5,135 nt of DNA, from contig CALFNC010000242.1 of assembly GCA_937902605.1 (NCBI GenBank), positions 1 through 5,135 on the forward strand. Direction: 5' to 3'. Numbering within the stretch: the first letter of the stretch is position 1; each line of letters opens with the position of its first letter. The notes beneath the pieces were generated by a model. That model was given only the letters and a program-made list of their open reading frames with translations, ran no database searches and had not been told where the DNA came from. The translations under genes were made by a program, and so were the position numbers. The DNA is from an uncultured Acidobacteriota bacterium. Its GTDB lineage: Bacteria; Acidobacteriota; Thermoanaerobaculia; UBA5066. Shown here piece by piece: positions 1 to 5,135 of this stretch.

Positions 1-645
1 ATGCGCTTGAGCCTTCGCAACGGACTCGTTCAGGCGGTACAGCCGGAGCTGCCAGGCGGGCGTCCCCGCTCCCGGCGACCGCTGCCACGAATCCCGGGCG
101 GACGCGGCCCTCGCCAGGTCCGACTCAGCGCGAGCGGCCCGGGAGAGAAGCGGGGTGGCGCGCTTCCTCCACCACGCCTCACCATGGCCATTGCTATCGA
201 CGGCGCCGCCCGGCCCAGCATCCCTCGCCGGTTCCGTTGCCAGGGCCGGCCCGGCCGGGCCCTCTCCGGTCCCCGAGGAGGCCGCGAGCGTCCGCTCCGC
301 CTCCTGTCGCGAAACCTTCAGCTTCCTGGACTCGTCGGTGGAAAGCGGCGTTCTCTTGAGGACAGCCGTACTGCGCTTGACGGAGGGGGTCGGCGACGGC
401 GTGTTTGCCTCCGCCGTTTTGGATTCATCCACCCCGGCCACCGGGAAGGAGACGAGCTGCCCTCCCGGGTGGAGGTGTCCCACGAACCGGTCCCCCTTCC
501 TCTCGGGGGGGGCCGACAATGTCGTCACCGTCCCGTCCATGCTGACGACAACGTAGCGCCCCTCCACCGCAGGAGCTGAGCTGGAGGCGCCGGAAGGAGA
601 AAGGCCGGCCAGGAAGACGAAGACGAAGAGCCCGGCCGGCCGCAT
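1..645 (-). CDS. Secreted protein of unknown function (C-terminus beyond the window)
   Basis: I do not recognise this protein by name. The frame is open for 215 codons from ATG 645 to the window edge, so the C-terminus is missing. Residues 1-24 look like a Sec signal peptide: Arg2, a hydrophobic run LFVFVFLAGL, then a small-residue region ending near SGA or SSA, with no lipobox Cys. Residues 30-81 (RYVVVSMDGTVTTL to DESKTAEAN) look like a small beta domain. A Pro/Ser/Thr/Ala-rich, probably disordered linker follows (about 82-153). GEAWWRKRA at 155-163 then opens a charged Ala/Arg/Glu helical stretch, possibly coiled coil, that runs off the edge. From memory, similar layouts (short YV..DG domain, linker, WWR/YWR helix) occur in hypothetical proteins of Acidobacteriota. 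An in-frame GTG at 651 is an alternative start that adds Met-Lys and sits 9 nt after a weak AGG. It lies 10-16 nt after the fumarase beta stop, so it is probably the third gene of that operon and translationally coupled. The signal peptide implies export; the role is unknown. Confidence 0.8.
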   Translation of the reverse strand, partial: MRPAGLFVFVFLAGLSPSGASSSAPAVEGRYVVVSMDGTVTTLSAPPERKGDRFVGHLHPGGQLVSFPVAGVDESKTAEANTPSPTPSVKRSTAVLKRTPLSTDESRKLKVSRQEAERTLAASSGTGEGPAGPALATEPARDAGPGGAVDSNGHGEAWWRKRATPLLSRAARAESDLARAASARDSWQRSPGAGTPAWQLRLYRLNESVAKAQAH

Positions 646-661
646 TTTCACGGCGTGATGC

Positions 662-1267
662 CTACGCCGCGCCGGCCTTCTTCTTCCCGATCAGCTCGTC
701 GAAGATCGCTCTGGACGACTTCTTCACCTCTTCGTGAAGCGACTCGCCGTGCGAGTCCATCGTCACCAGGCATGGGAAGTCCTTCACCTCCAGGATCCAC
801 ATGGCTTCAGGGACGCCGATCTCCTCGAGGTGACGAACCCCCTGGACCCGGACGATCTTCCGGGCCAGGACCTGGGCGGCTCCACCGATGGCGTGGAGAT
901 AGACGGCCCCGTACTCCTTGAGGGCGGCGAGGGTCTTCGGACCCATCCCCCCCTTGCCGATGATCCCCGCGAACCCGTAGTGGGCGATGACGCTCGCCTC
1001 GTACGGCTCCTCCCGGATCGATGTCGTCGGGCCCGCGGCCAGCATCGACCAGCCGTCCTTCTCCTTACGGACGACGGGCCCGCAGTGGTATAGGACGCTT
1101 CCCCGGAGCGTCAGGTCGGGGTACTCTGGCCAGCCCTTGATCCAAAGCTTGTGGAGGGCGTCGCGGCCGGTGACGATCGTCCCAGTGATCTCGACCGCGT
1201 CACCTTTGCGGAGGTCGCGGACTGCCTTCGGCGTGAGGGGCGTCGTAAGCTTTTTCACGGCACTCAT
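662..1267 (-). CDS. Class I fumarate hydratase, beta subunit (Fe-S hydro-lyase C-terminal domain)
   Basis: This 201-residue cytoplasmic protein matches the C-terminal half of class I (4Fe-4S) fumarases such as E. coli FumA. With alpha it would catalyse reversible hydration of fumarate to L-malate in the TCA cycle. Visible landmarks are GTIVTGRDALHK with Arg35, GPTTSIR at 79-85 (Thr81, Arg85), IGKGGMG with Lys105, AIGGAA near 126-131, and MWILEVKDFP at 156-165. The GRD Arg, the GPTT Thr and Arg, and the Lys correspond to substrate-binding and catalytic residues known from class I fumarase structures. Start ATG 1267 is preceded by AGGAAAGGG at good distance and gives an N-terminus (MSAVKKLTTPLT) normal for the family. 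Reading further upstream would enter the alpha gene in the wrong frame. It follows alpha after 19 nt and precedes the secreted protein. L(+)-tartrate dehydratase beta is the main alternative, because the families overlap; fumarase is favoured. Confidence 0.95.
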   Translation of the reverse strand: MSAVKKLTTPLTPKAVRDLRKGDAVEITGTIVTGRDALHKLWIKGWPEYPDLTLRGSVLYHCGPVVRKEKDGWSMLAAGPTTSIREEPYEASVIAHYGFAGIIGKGGMGPKTLAALKEYGAVYLHAIGGAAQVLARKIVRVQGVRHLEEIGVPEAMWILEVKDFPCLVTMDSHGESLHEEVKKSSRAIFDELIGKKKAGAA

Positions 1268-1286
1268 CGGATTCGCCCTTTCCTGC

Positions 1287-2342
1287 CTACTGCGAGTAGA
1301 CGGTCTTCCCCGAGGGGAGAACTTCGACGGCGGCGCGGCGGGTCGCCCAGCACATGTATGTGACCGAGACGAAGTAGCAGGCCGGGAGGCGTGCAAGATA
1401 GGAGCCCTTGACCCCCAGCAGCGTCGTCTTCCCGCCGTAGCCCATCGGCCCGATCCCCAGGAGGTTCCCCTTCTCCAATAGCTCGGCCTCCATCGCCGCG
1501 ATCGTGGGGTCGGGGTTCGTGTCGTCCAGCTTCCGGAACAGCTGCTTTTTCGCCTCGTTGTACCCGTTCGCCCGGTCCCCGCCGAAGCAGAAGCCGATGA
1601 CGCCCGGAGCGCACCCTTTCCCCTGGGCATTGAAGATCGCTTCGAGGACGACCTTCTTCACCCCATCGATGTCACGGTCGGCGCCGAGGTCGACGTTCGG
1701 GAGGGCCGACTGCGTCCCGACGTTCTCGGAGCCGCCTCCTTTCAGGATCAGCTGGACCGAGAGGCCCTTCCCCTTCCCCTCGTGGACGTGGACGATCGGC
1801 ATCCCGCGCCCCGCCCCGTCCCCGGGGTTCTTGTTCGTCAGCGTGTCGACCGAGTTCGGGCGGAGGAACCCGGTCTTCGTCGCCTGCCTCGTCGCCTCGA
1901 CCGCGGCCCGCTCGATCGCGCCGATCGAGATGCCGCGCGGGATCGCCACCTCGAAGAACGGCATCCCGGTGTCCTGGCAGATCGGCCGAGAGTCCTGCTT
2001 GGCGAGCCGGGTGTTCTCGATCAGGACGTCGAAGGTGTCCCGGGCCACCGACCCGGGCTCCTCCCTCTCGCGTGCCTTCTCGAGCGCGACTAGGACGTCG
2101 GGAGGGATCGAGGTCGCGGCACGCCGTAACAGCTCCGTGAAGACCTGGGTCAGCGCCTTTTCGCCAAACGGGTCGGCGGGGCGTTTCGGCGCGGTCTTCT
2201 TGGCCGCTTGCTTCGCCGCCGCCTTCGGGGCCTTCTTCGGCCTAGGCGGCTGCTTGACCGCCTGGCGGGCGGCCGGTTTCTGCTTCTTAGAAGGGGGGGC
2301 CTTCCGGGCGGGTTTCGGGGTGGGCCTCTTGGGCTTGGCCAT
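1287..2342 (-). CDS. Class I fumarate hydratase, alpha subunit, with Lys/Ala/Pro-rich N-terminal tail
   Basis: This 351-residue subunit carries the 4Fe-4S cluster of a two-subunit fumarase. From about residue 57 it matches the N-terminal domain of class I fumarases. The three expected cluster cysteines are Cys122 (ICQDTG), Cys244 (GKGCAPG) and Cys331 (YMCWATRR), aligning with Cys105, Cys224 and Cys318 of E. coli FumA. Other family signatures are TNKNPGDG (169-176), KGGGSEN (201-207), GFCFGGDRANG (250-260), LGIGPMGYGG (295-304) and LPACYFVSVTY (319-329). Start ATG 2342 is fixed by GGAGGA with a 5-nt spacer; a start 18 codons upstream lacks this. Residues 1-56 are a basic tail with 15 Lys, 5 Arg, 13 Pro, 14 Ala and no acidic residue, making the protein longer than the roughly 280-300 residues usual for this subunit. 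No ATG, GTG or TTG occurs in frame before codon 99, so the tail is not a misplaced start. It is first in the operon with beta 19 nt downstream. Tartrate dehydratase alpha is the main alternative. Confidence 0.95.
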   Translation of the reverse strand: MAKPKRPTPKPARKAPPSKKQKPAARQAVKQPPRPKKAPKAAAKQAAKKTAPKRPADPFGEKALTQVFTELLRRAATSIPPDVLVALEKAREREEPGSVARDTFDVLIENTRLAKQDSRPICQDTGMPFFEVAIPRGISIGAIERAAVEATRQATKTGFLRPNSVDTLTNKNPGDGAGRGMPIVHVHEGKGKGLSVQLILKGGGSENVGTQSALPNVDLGADRDIDGVKKVVLEAIFNAQGKGCAPGVIGFCFGGDRANGYNEAKKQLFRKLDDTNPDPTIAAMEAELLEKGNLLGIGPMGYGGKTTLLGVKGSYLARLPACYFVSVTYMCWATRRAAVEVLPSGKTVYSQ

Positions 2343-2347
2343 GCACG

Positions 2348-2353
2348 TCCTCC
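2348..2353 (-). promoter_or_regulatory. Ribosome binding site of fumarase alpha
   Basis: On the minus strand GGAGGA lies 5 nt before ATG 2342. It decides the start of the alpha subunit in favour of the MAKPKRP... N-terminus over the upstream ATG at 2396, and so shows that the basic tail is translated. Confidence 0.8.
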
Positions 2354-2394
2354 CGGCCGGAGAGGATAGCGCCATCTTCCGGTTCGGGAGTAAC

Positions 2395-2422
2395 ATTAAA
2401 GATCAAACCGCTCCTGGGTCTC
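2395..2422 (-). promoter_or_regulatory. Possible sigma-70-type promoter of the fumarase operon
   Basis: On the minus strand TTTAAT (2400-2395, 5 of 6 to TATAAT) lies 16 nt after GAGACC (2422-2417, 3 of 6 to TTGACA). It falls in the only AT-rich patch of this part of the intergenic region (about 2391-2407) and would give a leader of roughly 45 nt before ATG 2342. The -35 match is poor, so this rests mainly on the -10 and on position. Confidence 0.25.
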
Positions 2423-2448
2423 GATCGCAACGAATCGTTCACGGGCGG

Positions 2449-2565
2449 ATGCCCTCCGTCGCAACGGGGGCGCTCGTCGTCAACGAGCCGATCGTCTCGC
2501 TGAAGGAGGAGGTCCTGCGTCCCCCGAAGAAGGCGCTGGACGAGATCATGGAGTCGTTCCGGTAG
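2449..2565 (+). CDS. Possible small protein or gene remnant, 38 aa, unknown function
   Basis: I do not recognise this frame. From ATG 2449 it encodes 38 residues: a hydrophobic/polar start MPSVATGALVVNEPIVSL, then an amphipathic charged segment KEEVLRPPKKALDEIMESFR, ending at TAG 2563-2565. Nearly every codon ends in G or C, while second positions are A/T-rich, which is the pattern of the real genes in this window. The frame stays open upstream, but that composition stops near the ATG. No convincing ribosome binding site is seen: GGGCGG directly abuts the ATG. It may be a genuine small protein or the detached 3' end of a lost gene. It lies on the strand opposite the fumarase operon and points toward the porin. 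Confidence 0.3.
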   Translation: MPSVATGALVVNEPIVSLKEEVLRPPKKALDEIMESFR

Positions 2566-2582
2566 TAGGGCCCTTCCCCGGC

Positions 2583-2685
2583 TTAACAGCCCGTGGCATC
2601 TTTCTGAGGGTAGAACAGGCCGACCAGACAGGTCCCGAAGAATGTAGACCGCCTCGGGCTTCACGACTTCGAGGACCACGTTCAT
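2583..2685 (-). pseudogene. Possible small gene with strong RBS and an apparent frame break
   Basis: ATG 2685 has an excellent ribosome binding site (AGGGGAGGT, spacer 6). The first 14 codons (MNVVLEVVKPEAVY) look coding by third-position G/C and T/A-rich second positions. That composition fades afterwards in the same frame, which would otherwise run 132 codons to 2287, overlapping the fumarase alpha start out of frame. If one base is skipped near 2642-2645, the neighbouring frame continues as FFGTCLVGLFYPQKDATGC and stops at TAA 2585-2583, giving a roughly 34-residue peptide with a hydrophobic, possibly membrane-spanning middle. The joined form is inference: a sequencing or assembly error, a real frameshift mutation, or coincidence are all possible. 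I do not recognise the product. Confidence 0.25.
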
Positions 2686-2691
2686 CGGTTG

Positions 2692-2697
2692 ACCTCC
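2692..2697 (-). promoter_or_regulatory. Strong ribosome binding site without an assigned gene
   Basis: Minus-strand GGAGGT, within AGGGGAGGT, lies 6 nt before ATG 2685. It is as good as the sites of the fumarase alpha and porin genes, and is the main reason to suspect a small gene here. Confidence 0.4.
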
Positions 2698-2859
2698 CCT
2701 TTTCGCGACTGCTTCTCATGATGCCCGACCGGAGCTCCTCTGGGACGGCCTCCGTGAGGATCGGGAAGGAAGTCCGGATTTCACTTGAATCCGGCCGCGA
2801 CCAGGACGAGAATTCCCGCAATCGAATCGGGCTTCATCAAGGGCGCCATGGCCTGGAGG

Positions 2860-2888
2860 ATGGAACGAGAACGTGACGCCGATATCAT
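2860..2888 (+). promoter_or_regulatory. Possible sigma-70-type promoter of the porin gene
   Basis: TATCAT (2883-2888, 5 of 6 to TATAAT) lies 17 nt after ATGGAA (2860-2865, 3 of 6 to TTGACA). It sits in a locally AT-rich stretch about 35 nt before the porin ATG. The -35 is weak, so the call is tentative. Confidence 0.25.
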
Positions 2889-2909
2889 TTCGAGATCCAG
2901 AAGGAAAAC

Positions 2910-2914
2910 GGAGG
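2910..2914 (+). promoter_or_regulatory. Ribosome binding site of the porin gene
   Basis: GGAGG lies 8 nt before ATG 2923. It fixes the start at the signal peptide and argues against the TTG at 2785, which would add 46 residues without a plausible ribosome binding site. Confidence 0.8.
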
Positions 2915-2922
2915 TAGGAAGG

Positions 2923-4038
2923 ATGGCTACTCGTACGAAGCGGACCCTCGCAACGATGGCTCTGGCAACCGTGGCGGTACTCCTCGTCCCGGCCATGGCA
3001 CAGGCCCAGGCGGTCATCAACGTGAGCGACACGGTGAACGTGAAGTTCGGCATGCAGATCCAGAGCTGGGCGGACTTCCAGCAGGACACGTTGTCGAACG
3101 GATACATGGATAACCTCTATATCCGGCGGGTGCGCCTGCTGATGGCAGGGCAGGTGGCGCCGGACGTGACGTTCTTCTTCGTGACGGACAACCCGAACCT
3201 GGGGAAGACGCCGAAGGCGCTGGGGACGGGCCTCATCGTGCAGGACGCGATGATGAGCTGGAAGATCTCGAACGCGTTCCGGCTGGAGGGCGGTTTGCTC
3301 ATCGTGCCGCTGTCGCATGAGGGGCTGCAGTCGACGGTGGCGTACTTCTCGCTGGACATCAGCCCGACGGCGACGGTGTTCTCGGGGCCGACGCAGGCGA
3401 GCGGGCTTCGGGACACGGGGTTCCAGGCGCGCGGGTACCTGCTCGACCGGGGACAGCTGGAGTACCGGGTGATGGCGTCGCAGGGCATCCGGTCGGCGGC
3501 GGTGGCCAACGTGGACGGCGGGTCGCGGAACTCGTTCCGGACGACGGTGTTCCTGAACTACAACTTCCTCGAGACCGAGGACGGGTACGTGCTGAAAGGG
3601 ACGAACCTGGGGACGAGGAAGGTGCTGTCGCTGAGCGGCGGTTGGGACAGCCAGAAGAGCTACAACGCGTACGACGGGAACCTCTTCTGGACGCTTCCGG
3701 TCGCCAAGGGGGATGAATTCGGCGGGAACGCGCAATGGACGCACTACGACGGCCAGGCGTGGATCCCGACGATCCCGCAGCAGAACGACTACGTCGTGCA
3801 GGTGGCGTACCTCTTGGGCGGGGCGAAGACGCAGCCGTTCGCGAAGTACGAGGCGCAGAAGTTCAGCGTCGCATCGCCGGTCTCCAAGGACCTCAAGCGT
3901 TGGGGGGCGGGCCTCAACTACTACGTGTCGAAGCAGAACCTGAAGCTGACGGCGCAGTACCTCCGGGTCGTGCCCGACGCCTCTACCATCCCCGCCACCA
4001 ACGAGTTCACCGTCCAGCTCCAGCTCTTCTACTTCTGA
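2923..4038 (+). CDS. Outer-membrane porin, phosphate-selective porin O/P-like
   Basis: This 371-residue protein should form a beta-barrel channel in the outer membrane. Residues 1-30 are a clear Sec signal peptide: Arg4, Lys6 and Arg7, a hydrophobic core, then overlapping AxA sites ending AMAQAQA, with cleavage after Ala28 or Ala30. The mature part is rich in alternating polar/hydrophobic, Tyr- and Trp-containing strands. LYIRRVRLLMAG at 65-76 resembles the early 'RRARL' strand typical of the phosphate-selective porin O and P family, and late strands include WGAGLNYYVSKQNLKLTAQYLRV-type sequence. It ends FTVQLQLFYF, with the terminal Phe expected for recognition by the BAM machinery. Substrate is uncertain: members of this family are often annotated as phosphate porins without proof, and no phosphate gene lies nearby. 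The start is set by GGAGG and the signal peptide. It is monocistronic as seen: divergent from fumarase, convergent with livM, and followed by an intrinsic terminator. Confidence 0.85.
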   Translation: MATRTKRTLATMALATVAVLLVPAMAQAQAVINVSDTVNVKFGMQIQSWADFQQDTLSNGYMDNLYIRRVRLLMAGQVAPDVTFFFVTDNPNLGKTPKALGTGLIVQDAMMSWKISNAFRLEGGLLIVPLSHEGLQSTVAYFSLDISPTATVFSGPTQASGLRDTGFQARGYLLDRGQLEYRVMASQGIRSAAVANVDGGSRNSFRTTVFLNYNFLETEDGYVLKGTNLGTRKVLSLSGGWDSQKSYNAYDGNLFWTLPVAKGDEFGGNAQWTHYDGQAWIPTIPQQNDYVVQVAYLLGGAKTQPFAKYEAQKFSVASPVSKDLKRWGAGLNYYVSKQNLKLTAQYLRVVPDASTIPATNEFTVQLQLFYF

Positions 4039-4057
4039 GCTGCTGACCTCACAATAC

Positions 4058-4098
4058 GCGCGGAGAGGCCCTCAGGCTTCTCCGCGCTTTTTCTTTTT
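4058..4098 (+). terminator. Intrinsic terminator of the porin gene
   Basis: GCGCGGAGAGGCC (4058-4070) pairs with GGCTTCTCCGCGC (4075-4087) through a CTCA loop, forming a 13-bp stem whose only non-Watson-Crick pair is one G-U. It is followed by TTTTTCTTTTT. It starts 19 nt after the porin stop and should end that transcript. Confidence 0.9.
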
Positions 4099-4171
4099 CT
4101 GGGGCACGTTTGGATGCGATCGCTTCCCTGCCGTCGCGATTCCGTGTCTCGCCGCCCCCCCTTCGCCGCTC

Positions 4172-4270
4172 GTGGACGCGCTCTCGAAGCTGATCGAGAG
4201 GGACCGGATCCTCGACCGTCCGATCGACCGGATCGCGAAGGCGGCCGACGAGGCCGAACGGACGGCACGA
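4172..4270 (+). pseudogene. Coding-like fragment, unknown family
   Basis: From GTG 4172 the plus strand reads VDALSKLIERDRILDRPIDR and continues IAKAADEAERTARRIL, a charged, helix-favouring sequence. Almost all of the first 31 codons end in G or C, and second positions are A/T-rich, as in real genes here. The composition degrades after about 4270, although the frame stays open into the antisense of livM (to 4501). There is no ribosome binding site before the GTG and no ATG nearby. It may be a gene remnant or a chance stretch; I cannot assign a family. The sequence lies downstream of the porin terminator, so it would need its own promoter, and none is evident. Confidence 0.2.
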
Positions 4271-4389
4271 CGGATACTTCTCGAGCAGCCGGACGTGCGA
4301 GATCGGGATGACCCGGTCGACCGGTTCGATCTACAGGAGCTACCTGTTCCTGGTAGAAGAAGCGACTCGAACGTAGGGCGCTTCGCGCC

Positions 4390-5135
4390 TCAGAACGAGC
4401 GCTTCACGAGCGCACCGATCTCCCCCACGATCCCACGGCGGAACACGAGGACGCATGCCATGAAGACGCCGCCCGTGATGACGGTCACCCACGAGCCGTA
4501 GCTCGCCATGTAGTTCTCGAGCGCGACGACGAGGATCGCCCCGACGGAAGGTCCGACGGGCGTCCCCATCCCTCCCAGCAGTGTCATCAGGACGACCGCG
4601 CCGGAGCGGTGCCAGTGGACGTCCGAGAGCGTCGCCGACTGGATGACGAGGACCTTCATGGAGCCGGCCAGGCCCGAGAGCCCTGCCGAGATGACAAACG
4701 CCAGGAGCTTGTACCGGGTGACGTCGTACCCGAGCGAGAGCGCCCTCGGCTCGTTCTCACGGATCGCGCGGAGGACGTGGCCGAACGGCGAGTGGATCGT
4801 CCGGTGGATGAGCCAGAACCCGGCAAGGAAGAGGGCGAACACGAAATAGTACATCGGGACGTTGCCCTGGAGGCTCAGAAGCCCCAGGACCTTCCCGCGC
4901 GGGACCCCCTGTAGGCCGTCCTCTCCCCCGGTCCACGGCATCTGGAGCACGAGGAAATAGACCAGCTGGGCGAACCCCAACGTGATCATCGCGAAGTAGA
5001 TCCCCGATCGCCGGATGGCCAGCGCCCCGAAGAGGAGACCGAGAATCGCCGAGATCGCCGTCCCGGCCAGGATTCCGAGCTCCACCGGGAGCCCCCAGGC
5101 CTTAATCGCCTGCACCGTGACGTACGCCGCGGCTC
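4390..5135 (-). CDS. livM: Branched-chain amino-acid ABC transporter permease LivM (N-terminus beyond the window)
   Basis: This is the inner-membrane permease of a high-affinity leucine/isoleucine/valine-type ABC importer, working with LivH, the ATPases LivG and LivF and a periplasmic binding protein. 247 residues are visible; full-length LivM is usually about 300-330, so the first 60-90 residues are cut off by the right edge. The GTG at 5115 is internal, because the frame stays open upstream (AAAYVTV). About six membrane segments are visible, for example LGILAGTAISAILGLLFG, IYFAMITLGFAQLVYFLVL and YYFVFALFLAGFWLI. The family signature RAIRENEPRALSLGYDVTRY lies at about 122-141 and is the cytoplasmic coupling loop that contacts the ATPase. 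It is followed by FVISAGLSGLAGSM and LLGGMGTPVGPSVGA. Stop is TGA 4392-4390. No other liv gene is in the window. It could import another substrate, such as urea or amides, since related permeases (UrtC type) look similar; LivM fits better. Confidence 0.93.
   Translation of the reverse strand, partial: AAAYVTVQAIKAWGLPVELGILAGTAISAILGLLFGALAIRRSGIYFAMITLGFAQLVYFLVLQMPWTGGEDGLQGVPRGKVLGLLSLQGNVPMYYFVFALFLAGFWLIHRTIHSPFGHVLRAIRENEPRALSLGYDVTRYKLLAFVISAGLSGLAGSMKVLVIQSATLSDVHWHRSGAVVLMTLLGGMGTPVGPSVGAILVVALENYMASYGSWVTVITGGVFMACVLVFRRGIVGEIGALVKRSF

Larger units (their letters stand above)
2343..2922. other. Divergent intergenic region, 580 bp, between the fumarase operon and the porin gene
   Basis: No complete gene of recognised family is seen here. 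The region carries the leader and candidate promoter of each flanking gene, a 38-codon plus-strand reading frame (2449-2565), a minus-strand start with a strong ribosome binding site (2685), and short minus-strand stretches with coding-like composition in different frames (about 2700-2849). It could be an ordinary regulatory spacer holding small genes, or the remains of a decayed gene. I see no tRNA-like fold, terminal inverted repeats or known riboswitch. Confidence 0.5.
4039..4389. other. Convergent intergenic region, 351 bp, between porin and livM
   Basis: The region contains the porin terminator and then about 290 bp without a recognised gene. On the plus strand, codons 4172 to about 4270 look coding in composition (described separately). 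Next to the livM stop, GGCGC-TTC-GCGCC (4377-4389) can form a 5-bp hairpin, but no T-run follows on either strand. No repeat family, tRNA or attachment site is seen. Confidence 0.5.

Noticed and set aside
1..579. 192-codon plus-strand open frame
   Set aside because: It is the mirror of the minus-strand secreted protein in the same codon register. Its product is Arg/Pro/Gly-rich with no domain, whereas the minus strand has a signal peptide, sensible composition and operon position.
662..1630. Longer 322-residue version of fumarase beta
   Set aside because: The extra N-terminal part reads the alpha gene in the wrong frame and is low-complexity. The start at 1267 has a ribosome binding site and a normal family N-terminus.
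1504..2565. 353-codon plus-strand open frame
   Set aside because: It runs antisense to fumarase alpha, whose cluster cysteines and family motifs are unmistakable. Only its last 38 codons (2449-2565) lie outside that gene and were kept as a separate candidate.
2343..2922. Mobile element or riboswitch in the divergent intergenic region
   Set aside because: No transposase motif, terminal inverted repeats or target duplication, and no recognisable riboswitch core, could be seen by eye.
2716..3744. 342-codon minus-strand open frame opposite the porin
   Set aside because: The His/Arg/Pro-rich product is typical of the antisense of a high-GC gene. The plus strand has a signal peptide, a porin motif and a terminal Phe.
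4313..4324. 12-bp perfect palindrome CCGGTCGACCGG
   Set aside because: Short G/C palindromes are expected in this composition. It has no second copy, no spacing to a promoter and no link to a gene start.
4377..4389. GGCGC-TTC-GCGCC hairpin as a livM terminator
   Set aside because: The stem is only 5 bp, abuts the livM stop and is not followed by a T-run on the minus strand, so it is not a convincing intrinsic terminator.

Overview
The window is high-GC DNA from a Gram-negative bacterium. The evidence is an outer-membrane porin with a Sec signal peptide and a C-terminal phenylalanine, a split Fe-S fumarase, and coding sequence dominated by G/C-ending codons. The secreted protein at the left edge has a layout I associate with Acidobacteriota hypothetical proteins. 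That is an impression from memory, so the phylum is tentative.

Layout. Positions 1-2342 hold a minus-strand operon transcribed right to left: class I fumarate hydratase alpha (2342-1287), a 19-nt gap, fumarate hydratase beta (1267-662), a gap of 10-16 nt, then a secreted protein of unknown function (645 or 651 down past position 1, C-terminus cut off). Positions 2343-2922 are a 580-bp divergent intergenic region. It contains candidate promoters and several short coding-looking stretches on both strands that do not join into one gene. Positions 2923-4038 encode, on the plus strand, a porin of the phosphate-selective O/P type, closed by a strong intrinsic terminator (4058-4098). Positions 4039-4389 are a convergent spacer with one coding-like fragment. 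Positions 4390-5135 are the C-terminal three quarters or so of a LivM-type branched-chain amino-acid ABC permease on the minus strand, cut by the right edge.

How the genes work together. Alpha and beta should form one 4Fe-4S hydro-lyase that interconverts fumarate and malate in the TCA cycle; the expected cluster and active-site residues are present in both. The secreted protein is almost certainly cotranscribed, but no functional link is visible. The porin and LivM are envelope transport functions that converge on the same spacer; nothing shows that they form one pathway.

No RNA gene, CRISPR array, transposase or obvious defence or mobile system is visible. The most unusual points are the 56-residue Lys/Ala/Pro-rich tail on the fumarase alpha subunit and the small unexplained reading frames in the two intergenic regions.
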